Below are positions 1-7,213 of a stretch of 12,229 nt of DNA, in pieces. The first letter of the stretch is position 1. The number at the start of each line of letters is the position of its first letter. The position numbers and the translations under genes were made by a program. This DNA is from CAYOEJ01 sp964403015 (GTDB lineage Bacteria; Actinomycetota; Actinomycetes; Actinomycetales; Actinomycetaceae), in contig CAYOEJ010000044.1 of the NCBI GenBank assembly GCA_964403015.1, positions 1-12,229 of the forward strand, written 5' to 3'. The notes under the pieces are model-generated. The model saw only the letters and a list, made by a program, of their open reading frames with translations, made no database searches and had not been told where the DNA came from.

Positions 1-2256
1 ATCAAGGAGTTCTTCGGAACCTCCCAGCTCTCGCAGTTCATGGATCAGAACAACCCGCTTGCGGGTCTGACCCACAAGCGTCGTCTTTCTGCGCTTGGCC
101 CCGGTGGTCTGTCGCGTGATCGCGCATCGATGGAAGTTCGGGACGTCCACCCGTCCCACTACGGCCGTATGTGTCCGATTGAGACGCCGGAAGGCCCGAA
201 CATTGGTCTGATCGGCTCGCTCGCAACCTATGGTCGAGTGAATTCCTTCGGATTCATTGAAACTCCGTACCGCAAGGTTGAAAACGGTCGCGTGACCGAG
301 CAGATCGATTACCTCGATGCTGCCGACGAAGATCGTTACACCGTTGCGCAGGCGGCTGCTCCGCTGGATGAGAATGGCAACTTCGTCGAAGATGAGGTTC
401 TTGTTCGTCTGCCCGGCGGTGAGCCGGCATTGATTCCTGCCGACGAAGTTGGCTACATGGACGTCTCTGCACGCCAGATGGTGTCCGTTGGTACGGCAGC
501 GATTCCGTTCCTTGAGCACGACGACGCCAACCGCGCACTCATGGGTGCCAACATGCAGCGTCAGGCTGTGCCGCTCATTCGTCCGGCCGCTCCGTTCGTG
601 GGCACCGGTATTGAAACGCGCGCCGCAGTGGATGCCGGCGATGTCACGGTGGCTATCGCTCCCGGCGTCGTCACCGAGGTTTCCGCCGATATCGTTCACG
701 TTGAGGAAGACGATGGCAACCACCGCGTCTACAAGCTCCAGAAGTTCGAGCGTTCGAACCCGGGTAACTGTACCAACCAGAAGGTTGTCGTTTCCGAGGG
801 CGACCGAGTCGAAGCTGGATCTCTCATTGCTGACGGACCTGCAACCGAGGGTGGCGAGCTCGCACTCGGCCAGAACCTCCTCGTAGCGTTCATGGCCTGG
901 AATGGCTACAACTTCGAGGACGCCATCATCGTCTCGCAGCGCTGCCAGTCCGAGGACCTTCTGACCTCGATTCACATCGAGGAGCACGAGGTTGATGCTC
1001 GTGACACCAAGCTTGGCCCGGAGGAAATCACCCGCGATATTCCGAACGTGTCCGAGGAAATGCTTGCTCACCTCGATGAGCGTGGCATCATCCGCATCGG
1101 CGCCGAGGTCTCGGCAGGCGACATCCTCGTCGGCAAGATCACCCCGAAGGGCGAAACCGAGCTGACCTCCGAAGAGCGTCTGCTGCGCGCTATCTTCGGT
1201 GAGAAGGCGAAGGAAGTTCGCGACACGTCGCTGCGCGTTCCGCACGGTGAGTCCGGCATCGTTATTGGCGTGAAGGAATTCTCTGCCGAGAACCATGACG
1301 AGCTTGCCGCAGACGTTCGCCAGACCGTCCGCGTTCACATCGCTCAGCGCCGCAAGATCACCATTGGTGACAAGATGGCTGGTCGCCACGGAAACAAGGG
1401 CGTTATCTCCCGTATCCTCCCCGTTGAGGACATGCCGTTCCTCGAGGATGGTACGCCGGTAGATATCGTTCTCAACCCGCTCGGTGTTCCTTCCCGTATG
1501 AACTTGGGCCAGGTCTTTGAGCTTCACCTCGGCTGGGTTGCCTCTCAGGGATGGGATGCCACCGAGGCTCGCGAGAACGGCGAGGAATGGGCAGTTCGAC
1601 TCCCGGAAAACGCTGTGAAGGGCGAGAAGGGCCAGATCGTGGCTACCCCGGTATTCGACGGCGTTCAGTCCGACGAGCTTGAGGGTCTACTCGGCAATAC
1701 GCTTCCGAACCGCGACGGCGATCGCATGATCGACGAGTCCGGTAAGGCACGTTTGTTTGATGGCCGTACTGGCGAGCCGTTCCCGGATCCCGTATCCGTT
1801 GGCTACATGTACATGCTCAAGCTGCACCACCTGGTTGACGACAAGATTCACGCTCGTTCAACGGGTCCGTACTCCATGGTTACCCAGCAGCCGCTCGGCG
1901 GTAAGGCCCAGTTCGGTGGTCAGCGCTTTGGTGAGATGGAGGTCTGGGCACTCGAGGCTTACGGCGCTTCCCACACGCTTCAGGAGATGTTGACGATCAA
2001 GTCTGACGATACCGTCGGCCGCGTCAAGGTCTACGAGGCGATCGTTAAGGGAGACAACGTACCCGAGCCGGGTCTTCCAGAGTCCTTCAAGGTTCTCGTA
2101 CAGGAAATGCGTTCCCTGTGCCTGAACGTGGAAGCTCTGGATGCTGCTGGCAACCCGATCAATCTCCAAGATTCTGACGAAGACGCCTTCCGGGCCCCGC
2201 AGTCTGCGGGTATCACCACCGGTTTGGAAGATCTCCAGTCAGGTGCGGATTTCTAA
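1..2256 (+). CDS. rpoB: RNA polymerase beta subunit, 3' part (partial)
   Basis: Beta subunit of DNA-dependent RNA polymerase, which forms the catalytic cleft with beta' and binds rifampicin. The reading frame is open from base 1, so the first ATG seen (base 40) is internal; the start lies outside the window. About 751 residues are present of a family length near 1,160-1,180. The visible protein begins in the rifampicin-resistance region: FGTSQLSQFMDQNNP (residues 5-19), then THKRRLSAL. Q12, D15, H25 and S30 correspond to E. coli Q513, D516, H526 and S531 and are all wild type. The residue at E. coli position 522 is Ala rather than the usual Ser. Further on come the conserved MCPIETPEGPNIGLIGSL block, GDKMAGRHGNKGVISRI (around residue 457) and the C-terminal EMEVWALEAYGASHTLQEML block. 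The TAA stop at 2254 is followed by a 92-nt gap to rpoC, with which it is very probably cotranscribed. Confidence 0.98.
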   Translation: MKEFFGTSQLSQFMDQNNPLAGLTHKRRLSALGPGGLSRDRASMEVRDVHPSHYGRMCPIETPEGPNIGLIGSLATYGRVNSFGFIETPYRKVENGRVTEQIDYLDAADEDRYTVAQAAAPLDENGNFVEDEVLVRLPGGEPALIPADEVGYMDVSARQMVSVGTAAIPFLEHDDANRALMGANMQRQAVPLIRPAAPFVGTGIETRAAVDAGDVTVAIAPGVVTEVSADIVHVEEDDGNHRVYKLQKFERSNPGNCTNQKVVVSEGDRVEAGSLIADGPATEGGELALGQNLLVAFMAWNGYNFEDAIIVSQRCQSEDLLTSIHIEEHEVDARDTKLGPEEITRDIPNVSEEMLAHLDERGIIRIGAEVSAGDILVGKITPKGETELTSEERLLRAIFGEKAKEVRDTSLRVPHGESGIVIGVKEFSAENHDELAADVRQTVRVHIAQRRKITIGDKMAGRHGNKGVISRILPVEDMPFLEDGTPVDIVLNPLGVPSRMNLGQVFELHLGWVASQGWDATEARENGEEWAVRLPENAVKGEKGQIVATPVFDGVQSDELEGLLGNTLPNRDGDRMIDESGKARLFDGRTGEPFPDPVSVGYMYMLKLHHLVDDKIHARSTGPYSMVTQQPLGGKAQFGGQRFGEMEVWALEAYGASHTLQEMLTIKSDDTVGRVKVYEAIVKGDNVPEPGLPESFKVLVQEMRSLCLNVEALDAAGNPINLQDSDEDAFRAPQSAGITTGLEDLQSGADF

Positions 2257-2265
2257 TACTTCAAC

Positions 2266-2304
2266 AGTGAGGTGGGCGGCTATGCGCCCGCTGCCCACCC
2301 CACT
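2266..2304 (+). other. rpoB-rpoC intercistronic hairpin
   Basis: The left arm AGTGAGGTGGGC (2266-2277) pairs with the right arm GCCCACCCCACT (2293-2304), giving 11 of 12 pairs with one A-C mismatch. The stem can extend inward through G-T, G-C and C-G. It lies 10 nt after the rpoB stop and 44 nt before the rpoC start. No run of T follows the 3' arm (the next bases are ACATTTGCC), so it is not a classical intrinsic terminator. It may be a processing or stability element, or a weak attenuator; that role is inference. Confidence 0.6.
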
Positions 2305-2333
2305 ACATTTGCCACGAAAACGGCGTACTCAAT

Positions 2334-2340
2334 GAGGAAG
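2334..2340 (+). promoter_or_regulatory. rpoC ribosome-binding site
   Basis: GAGGAAG lies 8 nt before the TTG at 2349. This supports the non-ATG start, which also gives the family N-terminus. Confidence 0.75.
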
Positions 2341-2348
2341 TAGGAACC

Positions 2349-5300
2349 TTGCTCGACGTCAATCTTTTTGACCAGCTGCATATTTCGCTTGCAACGTCCG
2401 AGGATGTTCGCAAGTGGTCGCACGGTACCGTCACCAAGCCAGAGACCATCAACTACCGCACCCTGAAGCCGGAAAAGGACGGCCTGTTCGGCGAACAGAT
2501 TTTCGGCCCCACCCGTGACTGGGAGTGTGCGTGCGGAAAGTACAAGCGCCCTCGTTACAAGGGCATCATCTGCGAGCGCTGTGGCGTTGAGGTCACACGC
2601 TCGAAGGTGCGTCGTGAGCGCATGGGCCACATCGAGCTCGCCGCTCCGGTCACCCACATCTGGTACTTCAAGGGCGTTCCATCGCGCCTTGGCTACCTTC
2701 TTGATATTGCCCCTAAGGACCTCGAAAAGGTTATCTACTTCGCTGCCTACATGGTGACCGAGGTCGATGAGCAGCGCCGCCATGATGATATGGCGACACT
2801 GACGGCCGAGTACGAGCTCGAGCGTTCCAACCTTGAAAAGGAACGCGACGTGGCCGTGGAGAAGAGCCTCAAGGCTGAGGAAACCGCTCTCGCTGCGGCG
2901 GAAGAGTCTGGCGACGACTCCGCGGCACGCGCCAAGATTAAGCGTTCCGTTGAAGCCGACACCCGCCGCGTTCGCCGCGAGTACGAGGACGACATCAAGC
3001 GCCTCGAAGAGGTCTGGGACAAGTTCACCAAGATGAAGGTGGGCGACCTGGAAGGCGACGAGGATGCCTACCGTGAAATGGCCATCCGCTGGGGTGACTA
3101 CTTCAAGGCATACCGCGGTGCAGAAGCCATTCAGCGCCGTCTGCAGACCTTCGATCTTCAGGCCGAGCACGATTCGCTCATCGAGCAGATCGAGACCGGT
3201 ACCGCTCAGCGCAAGACCCGTGCGCTCAAGCGCATCAAGGTCGTTAACGCCTTCCTTCACTCGGGCACGAAGCCCGAGGCCATGGTTCTGGACGCTCTCC
3301 CGGTTATTCCACCGGATCTGCGTCCGATGGTTCAGCTCGACGGTGGCCGCTTTGCGACCTCGGATCTTAACGATCTCTACCGCCGCGTTATCAACCGTAA
3401 CAACCGTCTCCAGCGCATGATTGACCTCAACGCACCGGAGATCATGGTGAACAACGAAAAGCGTATGCTTCAGGAAGCTGTTGACGCGCTCTTCGACAAT
3501 GGCCGTCGTGGCCGCCCGGTCCAGGGTGCAGGCAACCGTCCGCTGAAGTCGATCTCTGACATGCTCAAGGGCAAGCAGGGTCGTTTCCGTCAGAACCTTC
3601 TCGGTAAGCGCGTTGACTACTCGGGTCGTTCCGTTATCGTCGTCGGCCCAACGCTCAAGCTTCACCAGTGTGGTCTTCCTAAGACCATGGCACTCGAGCT
3701 CTTCAAGCCCTTCGTTCAGAAGCGTCTCGTGGATCTCGAACTCGCCAAGAACATCAAGGCAGCCAAGCGACTCATTGAGCGCCAGCGCGACGAAGTGTTC
3801 GATGTCCTCGAAGAGGTCATCACTGAGCACCCGGTTCTTTTGAACCGTGCACCAACGCTTCACCGTCTCGGCATTCAGGCGTTCGAGCCGCAGCTCATCG
3901 AAGGTAAGGCAATCCGCCTTCACCCGCTCGTGTGTGCCGCGTTCAACGCTGACTTCGACGGCGACCAGATGGCAGTCCACCTGCCGCTCTCGGTTGAAGC
4001 TCAGGCTGAGGCTCGTATCCTCATGCTGTCCGCTAACAACATCCTCAAGCCGTCCGACGGGCGTCCGGTCACCGTTCCTTCGCAGGACATGATTATCGGT
4101 CTGTACCACCTGACCATCGTTCGGGAAAAGGGCAAGGGCGAAGGACGTTACTTCACCTCCGTTGCAGAGGCCGAGATGGCCTTCGATCTTGGGGAACTCG
4201 ATCTGAACGCTCTCGTTCACATTCGCTTCCCCGGTGACGAGCTCATTCCGCCGCGCGACTGGGAGGCTGGCGAAGACTACGAAGAGGGCACCTCGATTAC
4301 TCTCGAGACCACCCTTGGTCGTGCGATCTTCAACGACGCTCTGCCCACCACGTTCCCGTACATCAACAAGATCGTGGACAAGAAGGTTCTTGGATCCATC
4401 GTCAACGAGCTTGCTGAGCGCTACCCGAAGGTCGACGTCGGCGCATCGCTTGACGCACTCAAGGAGACCGGTTTCTACTGGGGCGGACGCTCCGGTGTGA
4501 CCATCGCCGTCTCAGACGTCATTACGCCCGACAACAAGGCTGAAATCCTTGAGAAGGCCGAGGAACGCGCCGCTAAGATCGAGCAGGACTTCCAGGAAGG
4601 TAACATCCGCGACGAGGATCGCCGTAAGGACCTCGTGGCACTGTGGACCGAGGTTACCGACCAGGTTGCCGACGAAATGCGTGACAACTTCGACGTCTGG
4701 AACAACATCAACCAGATGGTGTCCTCCGGCGCTCGTGGTAACTGGATGCAGATTCGCCAGGTTGCCGGTATGCGTGGTCTCGTGGCCGACCCGAAGGGTG
4801 AGATTATTCCTCGCCCGATCAAGTCGAACTACCACGAGGGCCTGTCCGCTCTCGAGTACTTCACGGCTACCCACGGTGCTCGTAAGGGTCTTGCAGATAC
4901 TGCGCTTCGTACCGCAGAGTCGGGCTACCTGACGCGTCGTCTCGTGGACGTCGCCCAGGACGTCATTGTTCGTGAGTCTGACTGTGGAACCTCGCGTGGT
5001 TTGGCGAAGCCGCTCGTCGTCGTCGACGAAAACGGCAACGAGCTTCGCGAGATCGAGGTCGATGGCCTGCCCACCCGCATGACGGAGAAGGAAGCCACGA
5101 AAGCGCAGTGGGAGTCCGCTCCAATCCTGCGCTCCGAAGATATCGACACCTCGGTTTACGCTCGTACGCTCGCCAAGGATGCTGTCGACGCCGATGGAAA
5201 CGTCGTCGTTGAAGCCGGCACCGACATTGGTGACGTCGCACTCGAGAAGATTCTCGATGCGCAGATCAAGGAGATCTCGGTTCGTTCCGTGCTCACCTGT

Positions 5301-6329
5301 GATTCGCGCGTTGGAACCTGTGCGATGTGCTACGGCCGCTCGCTCGCAACGGGCAAGCTCGTGGATATTGGCGAGGCCGTGGGTATTGTTTCGGCTCAGT
5401 CGATTGGCGAGCCCGGCACCCAGCTCACCATGCGTACCTTCCACACCGGCGGTGCTGCATCGGCAGAGGATATTACGCAGGGTCTTCCGCGTGTTCAGGA
5501 ACTCTTCGAGGCTCGTACGCCCAAGGGTGAGGCTCCGATCGCAGAGGCGGCTGGCCGTCTCGAGATCGAAGAGCTTGAGCGTTCGCGTCGCCTGATCATC
5601 AAGCGCGACGACGGCGATGAGGATCTGGTCTACCTTGTGGGCAAGCGCGCCAAGCTGCTTGTTCCCGAAGGCAGCCACGTTCTCGTTGGCCAGCAGCTCG
5701 TTGACGGCTGGATCGATCCGAAGAAGGTCCTTCGAATCTCGGGTCGTCGTACCGCTCAGCTGCATCTCGTATCCGAGGTCCAGAACGTGTACCGCTCGCA
5801 GGGCGTGGAGATCCACGATAAGCACATCGAGGTTATTGTCCGCCAGATGCTACGTCGCGTCACCGTGCTTGACTCGGGCGATACCCGACTCCTGCCGGGC
5901 GAGCTCGTTGATGTAGCAATCTTCGAGACCGCCAACCGCGGCGCTCTCGCGGAGGGGGGCAAGCCAGCATCGGGCCGTCCGGAGCTCATGGGTATCACCA
6001 AGGCTTCGCTCGCCACCGATTCGTGGTTGTCCGCCGCGTCCTTCCAGGAGACCACCAAGGTTCTCACGGAGGCAGCTCTTAACTCGAAGTCCGATCCGCT
6101 CTCCGGCCTCAAGGAGAACGTCATCCTCGGTAAGCTCATTCCGGCCGGTACCGGCCTTGAGCAGCTGCGGAACGTTACTGTTGAGCCGACTGCTGCGGCT
6201 CGCTCCGAGTACGAGCAGCTCAACTCCTTCATGGGAAGCGGTCTGGAGTCCTTCGACGACCTGTACGGTTACGGTTCGCTCGATGACTACGACACGTCCA
6301 TGGGATACGGCTACGGCACGAACTTCTAG
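2349..6329 (+). CDS. rpoC: RNA polymerase beta' subunit
   Basis: Beta' subunit of RNA polymerase, 1,326 residues, carrying the catalytic magnesium site. The TTG start gives MLDVNLFDQL, the usual actinobacterial N-terminus, behind a good ribosome-binding site. The first zinc site is C60, C62, C75, C78. The catalytic NADFDGDQMA motif places the three metal-binding aspartates at 535, 537 and 539. The second zinc site is C879, C984, C991, C994. The trigger-loop and bridge-helix regions (GARGNWMQIRQVAGMRGLV; SAQSIGEPGTQLTMRTFHTGG) are intact. Residues about 150-230 are charged and rich in Glu, Lys and Ala, looking like a coiled coil, as in the actinobacterial lineage insertion. Oddities: C879 and C984 are 105 residues apart, against about 77 in my recollection of the M. 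tuberculosis protein, which implies an insertion of some 28 residues. The C-terminus is a tail rich in Tyr, Gly and Asp. Second gene of the rpoBC operon, followed at once by a terminator. Confidence 0.98.
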   Translation: MLDVNLFDQLHISLATSEDVRKWSHGTVTKPETINYRTLKPEKDGLFGEQIFGPTRDWECACGKYKRPRYKGIICERCGVEVTRSKVRRERMGHIELAAPVTHIWYFKGVPSRLGYLLDIAPKDLEKVIYFAAYMVTEVDEQRRHDDMATLTAEYELERSNLEKERDVAVEKSLKAEETALAAAEESGDDSAARAKIKRSVEADTRRVRREYEDDIKRLEEVWDKFTKMKVGDLEGDEDAYREMAIRWGDYFKAYRGAEAIQRRLQTFDLQAEHDSLIEQIETGTAQRKTRALKRIKVVNAFLHSGTKPEAMVLDALPVIPPDLRPMVQLDGGRFATSDLNDLYRRVINRNNRLQRMIDLNAPEIMVNNEKRMLQEAVDALFDNGRRGRPVQGAGNRPLKSISDMLKGKQGRFRQNLLGKRVDYSGRSVIVVGPTLKLHQCGLPKTMALELFKPFVQKRLVDLELAKNIKAAKRLIERQRDEVFDVLEEVITEHPVLLNRAPTLHRLGIQAFEPQLIEGKAIRLHPLVCAAFNADFDGDQMAVHLPLSVEAQAEARILMLSANNILKPSDGRPVTVPSQDMIIGLYHLTIVREKGKGEGRYFTSVAEAEMAFDLGELDLNALVHIRFPGDELIPPRDWEAGEDYEEGTSITLETTLGRAIFNDALPTTFPYINKIVDKKVLGSIVNELAERYPKVDVGASLDALKETGFYWGGRSGVTIAVSDVITPDNKAEILEKAEERAAKIEQDFQEGNIRDEDRRKDLVALWTEVTDQVADEMRDNFDVWNNINQMVSSGARGNWMQIRQVAGMRGLVADPKGEIIPRPIKSNYHEGLSALEYFTATHGARKGLADTALRTAESGYLTRRLVDVAQDVIVRESDCGTSRGLAKPLVVVDENGNELREIEVDGLPTRMTEKEATKAQWESAPILRSEDIDTSVYARTLAKDAVDADGNVVVEAGTDIGDVALEKILDAQIKEISVRSVLTCDSRVGTCAMCYGRSLATGKLVDIGEAVGIVSAQSIGEPGTQLTMRTFHTGGAASAEDITQGLPRVQELFEARTPKGEAPIAEAAGRLEIEELERSRRLIIKRDDGDEDLVYLVGKRAKLLVPEGSHVLVGQQLVDGWIDPKKVLRISGRRTAQLHLVSEVQNVYRSQGVEIHDKHIEVIVRQMLRRVTVLDSGDTRLLPGELVDVAIFETANRGALAEGGKPASGRPELMGITKASLATDSWLSAASFQETTKVLTEAALNSKSDPLSGLKENVILGKLIPAGTGLEQLRNVTVEPTAAARSEYEQLNSFMGSGLESFDDLYGYGSLDDYDTSMGYGYGTNF

Positions 6330-6347
6330 GTTCAGTACTGCTTACGT

Positions 6348-6385
6348 TTAAGAGGCGGGTCCGTTCGGGCCCGCCTCTTAATTTA
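6348..6385 (+). terminator. Intrinsic terminator after rpoC
   Basis: AAGAGGCGGG (6350-6359) pairs perfectly with CCCGCCTCTT (6370-6379). Two A-T pairs outside and T-G, C-G, C-G inside extend it, with a GTTC tetraloop at 6363-6366. It begins 18 nt after the rpoC stop. The tail after the stem is AATTTAT, short but T/A-rich. It closes the rpoBC transcription unit. Confidence 0.85.
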
Positions 6386-6405
6386 TGGTCCTGGGGCGCG
6401 GTACC

Positions 6406-6468
6406 AACTAGCTCGCTGAGGTTTTGCCTTCGTGGTTGCCCGCGAAGGTTTCGCTAGTTGCAGCGAAA
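6406..6468. terminator. Nested hairpins in the convergent gap; possible terminator for the DUF952 gene
   Basis: An inner stem of nine pairs, CCTTCGTGG (6427-6435) with CCGCGAAGG (6440-6448), has a TTGC loop. It is enclosed by AACTAGC (6406-6412) with GCTAGTT (6453-6459). A competing stem, TTTCGC (6449-6454) with GCGAAA (6463-6468), shares bases with the outer one. The block lies just beyond the stop of the minus-strand gene. On the minus strand the inner stem is followed by CAAAACC, not a T run, so termination there is plausible but not proven. Confidence 0.4.
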
Positions 6469-6473
6469 GCCTG

Positions 6474-6836
6474 CTAGTCTGCTAAGGCCTCGCGGCGAAT
6501 GGCGTCGATACCACCCTGGACCTCGGTGCACAGCGTGACGGGCAGGGGACCTCCGTAGATATGCGGGAAAGTTTCAGATTGGGGATCGGATGGATCGCCC
6601 GGTTCCCAGCGAATCGAAAGCCCGGCGCCCTCCAGATCCTCTTCCTGCATTGACAGGACGACGACGTCGGGGCGATCGGCATAGACGAACCCCCAGACGC
6701 CAAGAGCCTGAGCAGCGCTTCCACTGCCGTGGATGAATGCGGCTGAATCAAGGTCTACGCAGCGGGTGGAGATCGCATACGTCCCCGATTCTTTTGCCAC
6801 AGCCCAATCTTCCGGTAAAGCCAAGTGATAGATCAT
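6474..6836 (-). CDS. DUF952 family protein
   Basis: A 120-residue soluble protein with the hallmarks of the DUF952 family (COG3502): N-terminal MIYHLA with H4, DWAVAKESGTY at 10-20, AAFIHGS at 32-38, RWE at 76-78 and the signature FPHIYGGPLP at 90-99. Length is typical of the family, and no signal peptide or membrane segment is seen. The ATG at 6836 matches the usual family N-terminus. There is no Shine-Dalgarno upstream; a TAAGCT hexamer sits exactly at -12 to -7 from the A of the ATG, which suggests a leaderless mRNA. The gene lies alone between rpoC (convergent) and the str operon (divergent). Biochemical function is not established; I recall proposals linking the family to the ADP-ribosyltransferase fold, which I cannot verify here. 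It is not obviously tied functionally to its neighbours. Confidence 0.85.
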   Translation of the reverse strand: MIYHLALPEDWAVAKESGTYAISTRCVDLDSAAFIHGSGSAAQALGVWGFVYADRPDVVVLSMQEEDLEGAGLSIRWEPGDPSDPQSETFPHIYGGPLPVTLCTEVQGGIDAIRREALAD

Positions 6837-6842
6837 GGGTTT

Positions 6843-6880
6843 AGCTTAGAGCGACGATGTCACCGGCGAATACCGGTGGC
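6843..6880 (-). promoter_or_regulatory. Promoter and overlapping dyad for the DUF952 gene
   Basis: On the minus strand TAAGCT (6848-6843) lies 7-12 nt before the ATG, the position expected of a -10 element when transcription begins at the start codon. The -35 region (about 6865-6871) is weak. It is covered by a dyad, CACCGG (6861-6866) and CCGGTG (6873-6878) around CGAATA, extendable by two pairs. The dyad could be a repressor site; that is inference. Confidence 0.45.
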
Positions 6881-7055
6881 GAGTTGCGCATCACTGTATT
6901 TGAAAATACGTCGGACGAAGAGGGGGCGTAAAATGGTGATCAGACCGCCCGGCGTCGCCGCGAGGCAGAATACACAAGCCGTCAAGCTGGTGTGAGAACC
7001 GCTCCGATCACACGTGAATGTGGGTAGTACCACTGAAGCAAAAGAGCCTCTTTCT

Positions 7056-7085
7056 TTGACTGGCCGAGCGCGCGACCGTTAATCT
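7056..7085 (+). promoter_or_regulatory. Predicted str operon promoter
   Basis: TTGACT (7056-7061) and TAATCT (7080-7085) are separated by 18 nt and match the primary sigma-factor consensus at five of six and four of six positions. Transcription would start near 7091-7093, leaving a leader of about 195 nt before rpsL. The dyad AAAGAG-C-CTCTTT ends 2 nt upstream of the -35. Confidence 0.75.
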
Positions 7086-7132
7086 AGAGGGCGGTGCCCG
7101 TTCCGGGAGTCTCACGTTGCCCTTCCAAGGAA

Positions 7133-7204
7133 ATGTGTCTCAGTAGAGAAAATCCACCTCCACGTGGATGCGTTTCATTGGTTTTGAAGACGCCCGGACG
7201 TTAG
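7133..7204 (+). CDS. Possible short upstream ORF 1 in the rpsL leader
   Basis: ATG at 7133 opens 23 codons and ends in TAG at 7202-7204. The product starts MCLSRENPPPRG and contains three consecutive prolines, a known EF-P-dependent slow-translation context. AAGG at 7127-7130 is only 2 nt before the ATG, so initiation would be poor. Its stop overlaps the Shine-Dalgarno of the second upstream ORF. It may be chance: short open frames are common. Confidence 0.2.
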   Translation: MCLSRENPPPRGCVSLVLKTPGR

Positions 7205-7213
7205 GGAGGAACG

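Noticed and set aside
2280..4220. 646-codon open frame on the minus strand antisense to rpoC
   Set aside because: rpoC is unmistakable on the plus strand. The antisense frame is kept open by the strong codon bias of a highly expressed gene, and its product is Leu/Val/Asp-rich with no recognisable motif.
4512..5825. 437-codon minus-strand frame antisense to rpoC
   Set aside because: Same codon-bias shadow; no family resemblance and no ribosome-binding context needed to explain it.
6482..6751. 89-codon minus-strand frame within the DUF952 gene
   Set aside because: It overlaps the DUF952 gene in another frame, and only the latter carries family motifs.
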